NCBI RefSeq assembly: GCF_001905005.1
Contig: NZ_LWKZ01000001.1
Location: 499,775-563,774 of the forward strand
Direction: 5' to 3'
Length of the DNA: 64,000 bases
From: Streptomyces sp. CB02923
GTDB lineage: Bacteria; Actinomycetota; Actinomycetes; Streptomycetales; Streptomycetaceae
Below, piece by piece: positions 10,194 through 19,190 of this stretch. Position numbers and translations under genes: made by a program. Position 1 is the first letter of the stretch; each line of letters opens with the position of its first letter. The notes below the pieces were generated by a model. That model did no database searches. It saw nothing but the letters and a program-made list of their open reading frames with translations, and was not told where the DNA came from.

Positions 10194-11480
10194 TCAGCCG
10201 TCGAGACGGACCGGCAGCGACTCGATCCCGTACACGATCGACAGCTTGCGGAACGCCAGGTCCTCGGGCTGCACCGCGAGCCGCATGTTGGGGAACCGCC
10301 GCACCAGCGCGGGGTAGGCGGCGCGCAGCTCCATCTTGGCCAGCTCGGCGCCGACGCAGCGGTGGATGCCGTAGCCGAAGGCGAGGTGCGAGGGCACGTT
10401 GCGGGACGGGTCGAAGCGCTCCATGTCGGGCCCCAGCTTGCCGTCCCGGTCGGCGCCGCTCAGCGAGCACAGCACCACGTCGCCCTTGGTGATCGGCACA
10501 CCGGCGATCTCCAGGTCCTCCCGCGCGAACCGGGGGAAGGCCACCTGCACGACGGTGAGGTAGCGCAGCAGCTCCTCCACGTAGCGGTCGGCCGCCTCGT
10601 CGCCGTCCTGGAGGGCCGCGAAGTGCGAGGAGTCCTGGAGGAGCACCAGGGCGCCGAGCGCCAGCATGCTCGCGGTCGTCTCGAAGCCGCCGGTCAGTAC
10701 GCCGTCGGCCAGGCCCGCCAGCTCCTCGTCGCTGACCGAGTCGCCGTGCTCCTTCACGATCATGCCGAGCAGGCCGTCGCCGGGGTTCCGGCGCTGCTTC
10801 TTGACCACCTCGCGGAAATAGGAGAGCGATTCCGATATGGCGCCGAAGGACGCGTTGGCGCCGCTGAAAAGGTCGAAGCGCGCGGCGCTCAGCCGCTCGA
10901 AGTCCGCGCGGTCCTCGTACGGCACTCCGAGGAGTTCGCAGATGACCAGCGACGGAATCGGCAGGGCGAAGTGCTCCACGATGTCGACCGGGTCGCCGGA
11001 GCAGCCGGCCTTCTCCATGGCGTCCAGCCGCTCCTCCACGATCTCGTGGATACGGGGCGTGAGCCTGCCGAGGCGGCGCATGGTGAATTCGGGTGTCAGC
11101 AGGCGGCGCAGCCGGGTGTGCACCGGCGGGTCGGCGAAGCCGAGGCCGCCGGGGTTCTGGTCGGTGCTGGCGCCGGCCTGCCCGATGAGGTTGGTGAAGT
11201 CGGAGCTGAAGGCGTTGCCCTTGCCCAGGACGGCCTTGACCTCGTCGTAACCGGTGACCAGCCAGACGTTGGCGGCGATGGGCACCGGCAGCTTGCTGAT
11301 GGGCTCCTTCTCACGCACCGTAGCCAGCTCGCCCACCGGGTCGAGCCCGTCCCGCCGCAGAGGCATCAGCACAGACTCGGGCAAGAAAGACATCCGAGAC
11401 AGGTCGAAGCCCTTCTTCCTCGTCCTTGCCATATACAGGCGGCCGGCCCAGGCGATGATCCGGGAACGGAGAGTCGTCAT
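10194..11480 (-). CDS. Cytochrome P450
   Basis: The 428-residue P450 has an I-helix motif GGFETT (264-269), ExxR as ELLR (303-306) and a heme loop FGYGIHRCVG (368-377) with Cys375 as ligand, followed by AELAKMELR. The overall pattern fits the soluble actinobacterial CYP105/CYP107-type families. Its N-terminus has about 25 extra basic and hydrophobic residues (MTTLRSRIIAWAGRLYMART) before the usual P450 start. It stands alone between the sortase locus and a long non-coding region. Whether it belongs to the NRPS cluster at the left cannot be decided from sequence; the substrate is unknown. Confidence 0.9.
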   Translation of the reverse strand: MTTLRSRIIAWAGRLYMARTRKKGFDLSRMSFLPESVLMPLRRDGLDPVGELATVREKEPISKLPVPIAANVWLVTGYDEVKAVLGKGNAFSSDFTNLIGQAGASTDQNPGGLGFADPPVHTRLRRLLTPEFTMRRLGRLTPRIHEIVEERLDAMEKAGCSGDPVDIVEHFALPIPSLVICELLGVPYEDRADFERLSAARFDLFSGANASFGAISESLSYFREVVKKQRRNPGDGLLGMIVKEHGDSVSDEELAGLADGVLTGGFETTASMLALGALVLLQDSSHFAALQDGDEAADRYVEELLRYLTVVQVAFPRFAREDLEIAGVPITKGDVVLCSLSGADRDGKLGPDMERFDPSRNVPSHLAFGYGIHRCVGAELAKMELRAAYPALVRRFPNMRLAVQPEDLAFRKLSIVYGIESLPVRLDG

Positions 11481-12251
11481 GACGCTAATACTGCCTTTCG
11501 TCGAGGGGGACGGTCACCCGCCCTCGGCGGACCCCGGTAAGGGCTGCCGAACGCCGGGACATCCGCTCGGCGTTCGCGGATGTGACGTGCGCCATGGACC
11601 GGTCGGCCGCATCCAGCGTGACGAGCTCAGCCTTGCTTATGTGTGCGCGTGGTCTGAGGGCGAGTTTACAAACTGCCATTGCGCCCAATCACGGAACAAC
11701 CCCTGTTCCTCCCCTAGGGGCCCTCCCGGAGGCGGCCGGAGCGCCGCGCCGCCCGCGGCGAACTGGCCCGGCCCGTGGGCCAGTAGGCCGCCACCGCGGG
11801 GCGCGCCGCCAGAGCTGTGGAGGTACCGGCCGTCATGGGCGAAAGCCAACCGTACGCCGGGTATGCGGCCCCCCGTTTCCGTCATGGGCGAACGAGGCAA
11901 CCCACACACCGTTTCCGGCGTCCGCCCCCCGCCGGACCCCCGTCCGACCCACCCGTCCAGGGCCCGCCGGGGCACCACCGGACCCCCGCACGCACCTCGC
12001 CGACCCGGAAACCGTGCCCACCCAGCCCCGGAACCGTGCCCACCCGACCCCCGGGGCCGGAGCGGCCCGTACCCCACCCGCCCGGCGACCACCCCCGCAC
12101 GCCCCTTGCACACACACCTCCCGGACCCCCACCCCCGACCGACCACCGACCACCGGCCACCGGCCGCACACTCCGCACCCCCCACACCACACACACCCCA
12201 CCCTTCACGACATAAAGGACATATGCCCCCGCACTTGCTACGTTGCCTGGC
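11481..12251. other. Non-coding divergent region with C-rich tract
   Basis: No protein-like frame is present. AGTTTACAAACT at 11663-11674 is a near-perfect palindrome containing, on the minus strand, a TAAACT hexamer that could be the -10 of the P450 promoter (5' leader about 175 bases). From about 11,900 to 12,210 the plus strand is extremely C-rich and G-poor (runs of CCACC, CACAC, CCCC). The region ends in the ftsW promoter. Confidence 0.55.
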
Positions 12252-12252
12252 A
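12216..12252 (+). promoter_or_regulatory. Candidate leaderless promoter of the ftsW-pbp operon
   Basis: AGGACA (12216-12221), a 17-base spacer, TACGTT (12239-12244) and then seven bases lead directly to the ATG at 12252. The -10 matches TANNNT and the spacing would put the transcription start on the initiator A. No Shine-Dalgarno sequence is present, consistent with leaderless translation, which is common in Streptomyces. Confidence 0.55.
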
Positions 12253-13781
12253 TGACCGCAACCACGGCGGACGCTCCCCCGCCGGGCCTGAGAATGCCCG
12301 GTCGGCGGGGCACCGAACTGGCCCTCCTCGTCGGCGCCGTCCTCATCAGCGTCTACGGGTACATCGACGTCGGGCTCGCCCGGCAGAACGCCGTCCCGGG
12401 CGACGCGGCGGCCTACGGGGCGGGCCTGGCGGCCCTGGCCCTCCTCGGCCACCTCGCCGTCAGGTTCCGCGCCCCCTACGCCGACCCCCTGCTGCTGCCC
12501 ATCGCCATCCTCCTCAACGGGCTCGGACTGGTGCTGATCTTCCGGCTCGACCTGGAGACGCCCCGGGACCAGGCGGCACCCACCCAGCTGGTCTGGTCCG
12601 CCCTCGGCGTCGCCTTCTTCGCCGCGGTCGTCCTGCTGCTGCACGACCACCGCACCCTCCAGCGCTACGCCTACGTGTCGGTCGCCGCCGGCCTCGCCCT
12701 GATGGTCGTCCCGATCTTCTTCCCCGCCGTGAACGGGGCCAAGATCTGGATCCGGGTGGCGGGATTTTCCTTCCAGCCCGGCGAGTTCGCGAAGATCCTG
12801 ATCACCGTCTTCTTCGCCGCGTACCTGGCGGCCAACCACAAGGCCCTCGCCCACACGGGCAAGCGGATGTGGAAGCTCCAGTTCCCCACCGGCCGGGTGC
12901 TCGGCCCGGTCGCAGCCATCTGGCTGGTCAGCGTCGGCGTCCTGGTCCTGGAGCGCGACCTGGGCACCTCGCTCCTCTTCTTCGGGGTCTTCGTCGTCCT
13001 GCTGTACGTGGCCACCGGCCGCACCGGCTGGATCGCGATGGGCCTGCTGCTCGCCGCCGCGGGCGCCGCCGCCGTCGGCTTCCTCGAACCGCACGTGCAC
13101 AGCCGGGTCGCGGACTGGCTGCACCCGTTCGCGAGCATCACGGCGGGCCGGGGCGCGAGCCAGCTCGCCCAGTCGCTGTTCGCCTTCGCCGCCGGCGGCC
13201 TGCTCGGCACCGGCCTGGGCGAGGGCCACTCCGCCCTGATCGGCTTCGCCATGAAGTCGGACTTCATCCTGGCCACCTACGGCGAGGAACTGGGCCTGGT
13301 CGGCCTCACCGCGCTCTTCCTCCTGTACGCGCTCCTGGTCGCCCGCGGCTACCGGGCGGGCCTGGCGCTGCGCGACCCCTTCGGCCGACTGCTGGCCGTG
13401 GGCCTCGCCTCCCTCCTGGCCGTCCAGGTCTTCGTCATCGCGGGCGGCGTGATGGGGCTGATCCCGCTGACCGGCATGGCGATGCCGTTCCTCGCGCAGG
13501 GCGGCTCGTCCGTCGTCACCAACTGGATCATCGTCGCGCTGCTCATCCGGATCAGCGACAGTGCCCGCAGACCCCACCCGGACGCCGCGGAGCCCGGGAT
13601 CGTCGCGGCGGGGGCCACCGCCGCGCCCGCCCCCGGCACCGACCGGGACCACGACAGGGACCACGACAGGGACGACGGCAGGAGCGGGGACCGGGACGAC
13701 GACCGGAACGACGGCATGGGCAGGGGCCGGGACGACGACCGGGACAACGACCGGAACGACGACAGGAGCGAAGACCGGTGA
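12252..13781 (+). CDS. FtsW/RodA/SpoVE-family peptidoglycan polymerase
   Basis: The 509-residue integral membrane SEDS glycosyltransferase has about ten transmembrane helices and family motifs FPAVNGAKIWIRV, FSFQPGEFAKI, ERDLGTSLLFF and LIPLTGMAMPFLAQGGSS. It would polymerise lipid II into glycan strands together with the class B PBP encoded immediately downstream (GTGA overlap). The C-terminal tail of about 45 residues is an unusual Arg/Asp-rich repeat (DRDHDRDHDRDDGR and similar) in the cytoplasm. Streptomyces carry several SEDS-PBP pairs, so this may be a paralogue and not the divisome FtsW. Confidence 0.9.
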   Translation: MTATTADAPPPGLRMPGRRGTELALLVGAVLISVYGYIDVGLARQNAVPGDAAAYGAGLAALALLGHLAVRFRAPYADPLLLPIAILLNGLGLVLIFRLDLETPRDQAAPTQLVWSALGVAFFAAVVLLLHDHRTLQRYAYVSVAAGLALMVVPIFFPAVNGAKIWIRVAGFSFQPGEFAKILITVFFAAYLAANHKALAHTGKRMWKLQFPTGRVLGPVAAIWLVSVGVLVLERDLGTSLLFFGVFVVLLYVATGRTGWIAMGLLLAAAGAAAVGFLEPHVHSRVADWLHPFASITAGRGASQLAQSLFAFAAGGLLGTGLGEGHSALIGFAMKSDFILATYGEELGLVGLTALFLLYALLVARGYRAGLALRDPFGRLLAVGLASLLAVQVFVIAGGVMGLIPLTGMAMPFLAQGGSSVVTNWIIVALLIRISDSARRPHPDAAEPGIVAAGATAAPAPGTDRDHDRDHDRDDGRSGDRDDDRNDGMGRGRDDDRDNDRNDDRSEDR

Positions 13782-15232
13782 ACCGCTACATCCGCCGCGC
13801 CAGCGCCTTCTGCCTGGTCCTGCTCGTCGCGCTGCTCCTGAACGCCGCCCGCGTCCAGGTCTTCGAGGCCGACGCCTACGACGGGAACCAGGCCAACCGG
13901 CGCACCGTGCTGGCCCGTTACGGCCAGCCGCGCGGCGGCATCCTCGTCGACGGCGATCCGGTCACCGGCTCGCGCGACAGCGGCGGGCGGCTGCGGTACG
14001 AGCGGACGTACGCCGAGGGGCCGCTGTACGCCCCCGTCACCGGCTACGCCTCCCAGATCTACGGCACCTCGCTCCTGGAGAACGCCGAGGACGACGTGCT
14101 GTCCGGGACCGACCCCCGGCTCGCCCCGGTGCCGCTGTGGACCGACATCAGCCGCGAGCAGCAGCCGGGCGGTGACGTGGTCACCACCGTCGACGCGGCG
14201 ACGCAGCAGGCCGCGTTCGAGGGGCTGGGCGGCAAGAAGGGCGCGGTGGCCGCCGTGGAGCCGCGCACCGGCAAGATCCTCGCGCTGGTCAGCACGCCGT
14301 CGTACGACCCGAACGAGCTCGCCGGCACCGAGCAGTCCGTGGCCGACACCTGGGCCCGGCTCAACCGGAGCGCCGACCAGCCGATGATCAACCGGGCCCT
14401 GAAGCAGACCTACCCGCCGGGCTCCACCTTCAAGGTGGTCACGGCCGCGGCGGCGCTGGACCACCGCAAGGTCACGGACATCGACGCGGCCACCGACACC
14501 CCGAGCCCGTACACCCTTCCGGGGACGTCCACGCAGCTCACCAACGAGGCGGGCGGCTGCGCGAACGCGTCCCTGCGGCACGCCTTCGAGGTCTCCTGCA
14601 ACACCGTCTTCGCTCACCTGGGCGTGGACGTCGGCCTGGACGGCATGGCCGGGACCGCGCGGAACTTCGGCTTCAACGACGACGACCTGAAGATCCCCTC
14701 CACCGCCGCCCGCAGCGTCTTCGACACCGACATGGACGACGCGCAGGTCGCCCTCTCGTCCATCGGCCAGTACGACACCACGGCCACCCCGCTCCAGATG
14801 GCGATGGTCGCCGCCGCCGTGGCCGACGACGGCGAGGTCAGATCCCCCTATCTGGTGGACAAGGTGACCGACGCGCACGGCAAGACGGTCTCCACCACGC
14901 GGCAGAAGACCCTGCACCGGGCCATGAGCCGCGGCACGGCGAAGCGCCTCCAGGAGATGATGACCGGCGTCGTCACCCGGGGGACGGGCACCGGCGCGGC
15001 GATCGACGGCGCCACCGTCGGCGGCAAGACCGGCACCGCGCAGCACGGGGTGGACAACAAGGGCACGCCGTACGCCTGGTTCGTCTCCTGGGCGAAGAAG
15101 GACGGCGCGGCCGACCCGGCGGTGGCCGTGGCGGTGGTCGTCGAGGACGCGGCGGCCGACCGCGCGGACATCAGCGGCGGCGGCAGCGCCGCACCGATCG
15201 CCCGCGCGGTGATGCGGGCCGCGCTACGGTGA
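13778..15232 (+). CDS. Class B penicillin-binding protein (transpeptidase)
   Basis: 484 residues from GTG at 13778, overlapping the upstream stop by 4 bases. An N-terminal signal anchor (ASAFCLVLLVALLLNAARVQ) is followed by a short non-penicillin-binding region (RGGILVDGDPV) and a transpeptidase domain with SxxK as STFK (Ser216), SxN as SCN (273-275) and KTG as KTGTA (417-421). It cross-links peptide stems in the wall and is the expected partner of the adjacent SEDS polymerase. The arrangement resembles the PbpA-type PBPs of actinobacteria. Confidence 0.93.
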   Translation: MNRYIRRASAFCLVLLVALLLNAARVQVFEADAYDGNQANRRTVLARYGQPRGGILVDGDPVTGSRDSGGRLRYERTYAEGPLYAPVTGYASQIYGTSLLENAEDDVLSGTDPRLAPVPLWTDISREQQPGGDVVTTVDAATQQAAFEGLGGKKGAVAAVEPRTGKILALVSTPSYDPNELAGTEQSVADTWARLNRSADQPMINRALKQTYPPGSTFKVVTAAAALDHRKVTDIDAATDTPSPYTLPGTSTQLTNEAGGCANASLRHAFEVSCNTVFAHLGVDVGLDGMAGTARNFGFNDDDLKIPSTAARSVFDTDMDDAQVALSSIGQYDTTATPLQMAMVAAAVADDGEVRSPYLVDKVTDAHGKTVSTTRQKTLHRAMSRGTAKRLQEMMTGVVTRGTGTGAAIDGATVGGKTGTAQHGVDNKGTPYAWFVSWAKKDGAADPAVAVAVVVEDAAADRADISGGGSAAPIARAVMRAALR

Positions 15233-15269
15233 CGTACGGGACACAGGGCCACGATGCGCAGGGGGACGC

Positions 15270-15749
15270 GTGGGACAGCCGGGCGACGCACACCGGACGG
15301 GCGACCGGGCACTTCTGTCCCTCGCCGAGGTCGAGGCACTGGCCCGGCGGGCCCACGAGGGGCAGACGGACAAGGCCGGCCGCCCCTATGCGGAGCACCT
15401 CGCCGCGGTCGCCGAGGGCGTGCGGGCGCACGGCGGCAGCGACGAACAGATCGCCGCCGCCTGGCTGCACGACGCCGTCGAGGACGACGCGCTGCCGCCC
15501 GCGTGGCTGGAGGGTGCCGCGCTCACCGTGCGCACCAAGGCGATGATCCGCGCGGTGACCAAGCGGCGGGGCGAACCGGTCGAGGCGTACACGGCCCGCA
15601 TCCTGGCCACGCCGGGCGCCCTGCTGATCAAGGAAGCGGATCTGGCGCACAACGCCGACCCGGTGCGGCTCTCGGTGCTGGACGCGGCGACGCGGGAGCG
15701 GCTGACCGTGAAGTACCGCCGGGTCCGGAGCCTGCTGGGGCTGGCGTAG
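15270..15749 (+). CDS. Small HD-domain phosphohydrolase-like protein
   Basis: The 159-residue protein starts at GTG with AGGGGGA upstream. The HD-domain pattern is visible: the Ala-Arg-Arg-Ala-His segment near residue 28, HLAAVAEGV, the His-Asp pair in AAAWLHDAVED and the distal Asp in KEADLAHNAD. This resembles the hydrolase half of RelA/SpoT-like small alarmone hydrolases, so nucleotide pyrophosphohydrolase activity is possible. It has no synthetase, TGS or ACT domain. It follows the PBP by 37 bases and may be co-transcribed. Confidence 0.75.
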   Translation: MGQPGDAHRTGDRALLSLAEVEALARRAHEGQTDKAGRPYAEHLAAVAEGVRAHGGSDEQIAAAWLHDAVEDDALPPAWLEGAALTVRTKAMIRAVTKRRGEPVEAYTARILATPGALLIKEADLAHNADPVRLSVLDAATRERLTVKYRRVRSLLGLA

Positions 15750-15811
15750 GGCGCGGCCGGCGCCCCCGGTCCACACCCCGGACACCACCCCACAAAGCTG
15801 CCCTGTACAGC

Positions 15812-15825
15812 TAACCTGCCCGCCA
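15812..15825 (+). promoter_or_regulatory. Candidate leaderless -10 of the ABC ATPase gene
   Basis: TAACCT at 15812-15817 is followed by seven bases and the ATG at 15825, with no Shine-Dalgarno sequence. This is the same spacing as the ftsW promoter. No convincing -35 is present. Confidence 0.4.
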
Positions 15826-16661
15826 TGACGACCTCGGAGCCTTCGGACCCCACCGCCCCCTCGGCCCCTGGAAACCGTGTGATCGCGGCCCTCCACGACG
15901 CGAGTGTCCGCCGTTTCACCACCGGGCAGGTCATCCTCGACAGCATCGACTGGACCGTACGCACCGGTGAGCACTGGGCTCTCCTCGGCGCCAACGGCGC
16001 GGGCAAGACCACCGTGCTGCGGTTGATCGGCGCGCTGATGTTTCCCACGACCGGCACGGTCGAGGTGCTCGGCCACCGCCTCGGCAGCGTGGACGTGCGC
16101 GAGCTGCGTGCCGCGATCGGCCTGGTCTCCAGCGCGCAGAAGGTCCCCCAGGACGCCACCGGCCACACGGTGGTGCTGACCGGGGCGACCGGCACCGTGC
16201 AGCCGCTGTGGAAGAAGTACGACGACGCCACCCGCGAGCGCGCGCACGAACTGCTGGGCGAGCTGGACTGCAAGGATCTGGCGGACCGCCCGTACGGCGT
16301 GTGCTCCGGCGGCCAGCGGGCCCGTCTCCTCATCGCCCGCGCGCTGATGGCCGACCCGTCACTGCTCCTCCTGGACGAGCCGTTCAACGCGCTCGACCTG
16401 CCGTCCAGGGAGGACCTGATCGACACCATGTACCGCCTGGCCGAGGGCCGCCCCGGCCTGTCGACGGTCACCGTCACCCACCACCTGGAAGAGCTGTCCC
16501 CCGCCATCGGCCACGCGCTGCTGCTGCGCGAGGGCCGCGTACAGGCGCTGGGCCCGGTGGCGGACGTCCTCACCGGTGAGCGCATGACGGCCTGCTTCGG
16601 GCGGCCCATCGAGGTGACCCGCCACGACGGCCGCTGGCTCGCGCGCTCCGGGCACCGCTGA
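15825..16661 (+). CDS. ABC transporter ATP-binding protein
   Basis: The 278-residue ATPase has Walker A GANGAGKTT, signature CSGGQRAR, Walker B LLLLDEP and an H-loop in VTHHLEELSP. No permease or binding protein is adjacent, so it is an orphan ATPase. The HHLEELSP region and overall layout resemble molybdate-type (ModF-like) orphan ATPases, but the substrate cannot be read from sequence. It converges with the ferritin-like gene at 16720. Confidence 0.88.
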   Translation: MTTSEPSDPTAPSAPGNRVIAALHDASVRRFTTGQVILDSIDWTVRTGEHWALLGANGAGKTTVLRLIGALMFPTTGTVEVLGHRLGSVDVRELRAAIGLVSSAQKVPQDATGHTVVLTGATGTVQPLWKKYDDATRERAHELLGELDCKDLADRPYGVCSGGQRARLLIARALMADPSLLLLDEPFNALDLPSREDLIDTMYRLAEGRPGLSTVTVTHHLEELSPAIGHALLLREGRVQALGPVADVLTGERMTACFGRPIEVTRHDGRWLARSGHR

Positions 16662-16719
16662 CCGTCCAACCGGCCGGTCTTGACAACGCGGCGCGGTACG
16701 CGACCGGCCGCCCGCGCTG

Positions 16720-17895
16720 TCAGTCCGTCCCCCGGCCCGCCGCCCCTGCCGCGTCCTCCGCCCCTCTCGCAATCGCCTCCGCCTCTGCCGCGTCCTCCGC
16801 CCCCCTCGCAATCGCCTCCGCCACTTCCCCGGTCCGTTCGCGCTCCTCCTTCGCGAAGCGCTCCGCGTCGAGCTGTTCGGCCAGCTCCTCGTCCTGGGCC
16901 ATCAGCTGGTCCAGGCTGGAGTCGCCGAGGTCGAAGACGCCCATGTCCACGTACGCGCGCTGGAGGCGTTCGCCCCACAGGCCGATGTCCTTCACGCACG
17001 GGACGATGCGGCTGAAGAGCAGTTTGCGGAAGAGGTGCAGGAATTCGGAGTTCTCGGTGATGTCGGCGGCCTCCTGGCGGGGGACGCCGAAGTTCTCCAG
17101 GACCTCCAGGCCGCGCAACCGGTCGCGCATCAGGTAGCAGCCCTCGATGACGAACTCCTCGCGTTCGCGCAGTTCGGCGTCGGAGAGCTGCTTGTAGTAG
17201 TCGCGCAGCGCCAGCCGCCCGAAGGCGACGTGGCGGGCCTCGTCCTGCATGACGTAGGCGAGGATCTGCTTGGGCAGCGGCTGGGTGGTGGTGTCGCGGA
17301 TCATGCCGAAGGCGGCGAGTGCCAGGCCCTCGATCAGGACCTGCATCCCGAGGTAGGGCATGTCCCAGCGGGAGTCCCGGAGGGTGTCGCCCAGGAGCGC
17401 CTGGAGGTTGTCGTTGACCGGGTAGAGCATCCCGATCTTGTCCTTGAGGAAGCGGCTGTAGATCTCGGCGTGCCGGGCCTCGTCCATGCTCTGGGTCGCG
17501 GAGTAGAACTTCGCGTCGAGGTCGGGGACGGTCTCCACGATCCGCGCCGCGCACACCATCGCGCCCTGCTCGCCGTGCAGGAACTGGCTGAACTGCCACG
17601 CGGCGAAGTGCTGCCGCAGTTCACCGCGCTCCTTGTCCGACATCCGGTCCCAGTACGGGGTGCCGTACAGGGAGACCGATTCGTCCGGGGTGCCGAGCGG
17701 GTCGTACGGGTCCACCTCCTGCGCCCAGTCGATGCGCAGGTTCGCGTCCCACTGCTTGTCCTTGCCCTTCTGGTAGAGGGCCAGCAGCCGTTCCCGGCCG
17801 TCGTCGTACTCCCAGCTGAAGCGGGCCGCGCTGCCCGCCGGTACGGTCCACAGATACGCGCCCGGGTCCTGTGTGTACAGCTCGCGGCTCGACAC
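16720..17895 (-). CDS. Ferritin-like diiron protein
   Basis: 391 residues from GTG with GAGGAGG upstream. The protein is mainly helical and has two carboxylate-histidine motifs typical of ferritin-like/ribonucleotide-reductase-R2-like diiron proteins: DEARHAEIYSRFL and DEARHVAFGRLAL, with further Glu in HGEQGAMVCAAR and LIEGLALAAFG. It is likely an oxidase or oxygenase; the substrate is unknown. It is divergent from the AurF-like gene at 18066 across a 170-bp regulatory gap. The C-terminus ends in an Ala/Glu repeat created by a 39-bp tandem duplication. Confidence 0.85.
   Translation of the reverse strand: MSSRELYTQDPGAYLWTVPAGSAARFSWEYDDGRERLLALYQKGKDKQWDANLRIDWAQEVDPYDPLGTPDESVSLYGTPYWDRMSDKERGELRQHFAAWQFSQFLHGEQGAMVCAARIVETVPDLDAKFYSATQSMDEARHAEIYSRFLKDKIGMLYPVNDNLQALLGDTLRDSRWDMPYLGMQVLIEGLALAAFGMIRDTTTQPLPKQILAYVMQDEARHVAFGRLALRDYYKQLSDAELREREEFVIEGCYLMRDRLRGLEVLENFGVPRQEAADITENSEFLHLFRKLLFSRIVPCVKDIGLWGERLQRAYVDMGVFDLGDSSLDQLMAQDEELAEQLDAERFAKEERERTGEVAEAIARGAEDAAEAEAIARGAEDAAGAAGRGTD
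16747..16824. repeat. 39-bp tandem duplication in the ferritin-like gene tail
   Basis: Two near-identical 39-bp units start at 16747 and 16786. They encode two copies of a 13-residue segment beginning EAIARGAEDAA, in frame, at the extreme C-terminus. Confidence 0.8.
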
Positions 17896-17957
17896 CCGTG
17901 CCTCCTCGCTCGCGCCTGACCCCCGTACCGGAGGCGGTCGTTGGCAGGCTCACACGG

Positions 17958-18022
17958 GACTTACCGGCGGGTCAATAAGTCGTGCACAGGGGATTGACGA
18001 GCTTGCTGACAAGCAGTCTCAT
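17958..18022 (+). promoter_or_regulatory. Promoter and palindromes between the divergent diiron genes
   Basis: TTGACG (17994-17999), a 17-base spacer and TCTCAT (18017-18022) form a plausible promoter for the AurF-like gene. GCTTGCTGACAAGC (18001-18014, 5-bp arms) sits in the spacer, and GACTTA/TAAGTC (17958-17963, 17976-17981) lies just upstream. Both are candidate sites for the TetR regulator at 19191; that link is inference. Confidence 0.45.
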
Positions 18023-18065
18023 AAGACGTGACCGCGGGTAACCCACGAGCGAGGTAACCACAGCC

Positions 18066-19013
18066 ATGACGACCGTGACGACAGCAACCACCGTGACGGA
18101 GCCGGAAGTCCTCCGGGACGCCCTCGGGCTGCTCAAGGACCGCGAGCAGGTGGCGGAACGACTGCTCGACTCCTCCGCCAAGCACTCCTTCGACCCGGAC
18201 ACCGAACTCGACTGGGACGCACCCCTGGAAGAGGGCAAGTGGTTCTGGCCGCCGGAGCTGGTGTCCCTCTACGACACCCCGATGTGGAAGAAGATGTCCG
18301 AGGAGCAGCGGATGGAGCTGTCCCGGCACGAGGCCGCCTCCCTGGCCTCGCTGGGCATCTGGTTCGAGATCATCCTGATGCAGCTGCTGGTGCGGCACAT
18401 CTACGACAAGTCCGTCACCAGCGCGCACGTCCGCTACGCCCTCACCGAGATAGCCGACGAGTGCCGGCACTCGAAGATGTTCGCGCGCATGATCCAGAAG
18501 GGCGGGGCGCCCTCGTACCCCGTCTCGCGCCTCAACCACAACCTGGCCCGCATCCTCAAGACCGTCTCCACGACGCCCGGTTCGTTCGCCTGCACGCTGC
18601 TCGGCGAGGAGATCCTGGACTGGATGCAGCGGCTGACCTTCCCGGACGAGCGGGTCCAGACGATCGTGCGCGGCGTCACCCGCATCCACGTCGTCGAGGA
18701 GGCCCGGCACGTCCGGTACGCCCGCGAGGAGCTGCGCCGCCAGATGGTCACGGCACCGCGCTGGGAGCAGGAACTGACCCGGGTCAGCTGCGGCGAGGCG
18801 GCCCGCGTCTTCTCGATCGCCTTCGTCAACCCGCAGGTGTACACGAACGTCGGACTGGACCGGCGGGAGGCGGTCGCCCAGGTGAAGGCCAGCGGCCACC
18901 GCCGCGAGGTGATGCAGTCCGGCGCGGGCCGCCTGACGGACTTCCTCGACGACATCGGCGTCCTGCGCGGCGTGGGCCGCAAGCTCTGGAAGAGCTCGGG
19001 CCTGCTGGCCTGA
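18066..19013 (+). CDS. AurF-like diiron oxygenase (arylamine N-oxygenase family)
   Basis: The 315-residue protein has the AurF family pattern: EIADECRHSKMF and VVEEARHVRYAREEL supply Glu and His diiron ligands, with further Glu in GIWFEIILMQ and LLGEEILDW. Characterised members oxidise arylamines to nitro compounds using O2; the physiological substrate here is unknown. GAGGTAAC precedes the ATG. It ends in a strong terminator and is followed by a TetR gene on the same strand. Confidence 0.88.
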   Translation: MTTVTTATTVTEPEVLRDALGLLKDREQVAERLLDSSAKHSFDPDTELDWDAPLEEGKWFWPPELVSLYDTPMWKKMSEEQRMELSRHEAASLASLGIWFEIILMQLLVRHIYDKSVTSAHVRYALTEIADECRHSKMFARMIQKGGAPSYPVSRLNHNLARILKTVSTTPGSFACTLLGEEILDWMQRLTFPDERVQTIVRGVTRIHVVEEARHVRYAREELRRQMVTAPRWEQELTRVSCGEAARVFSIAFVNPQVYTNVGLDRREAVAQVKASGHRREVMQSGAGRLTDFLDDIGVLRGVGRKLWKSSGLLA

Positions 19014-19067
19014 CCACCGGAACGCGGATACCCGGAACGCGCATGCGGTCCGGGTCCGGGGCAGCCG

Positions 19068-19112
19068 GCGCAGCGCCGGTGCGCCCCGGACCCGGACGCA
19101 CCGGCGCTGCGC
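19068..19112 (+). terminator. Strong hairpin terminator after the AurF-like gene
   Basis: GCGCAGCGCCGGTGCG (19068-19083) pairs perfectly over 16 bp with 19097-19112 around a 13-base loop. No U-tract follows, as is usual in Streptomyces. Confidence 0.8.
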
Positions 19113-19190
19113 GGGTCCGTGCACGCGAACGCGCTCCGAGCCCCCGAACCCGCCCCGGCGCATCCACGGCAGGCCGGTTACGCTGCTGGG

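Noticed and set aside
11582..13777. Upstream extension of the PBP frame by about 730 codons
   Set aside because: It overlaps the SEDS polymerase in another frame and reads as Pro/Arg/His-rich filler; the GTG at 13778 with GTGA overlap is the real start.
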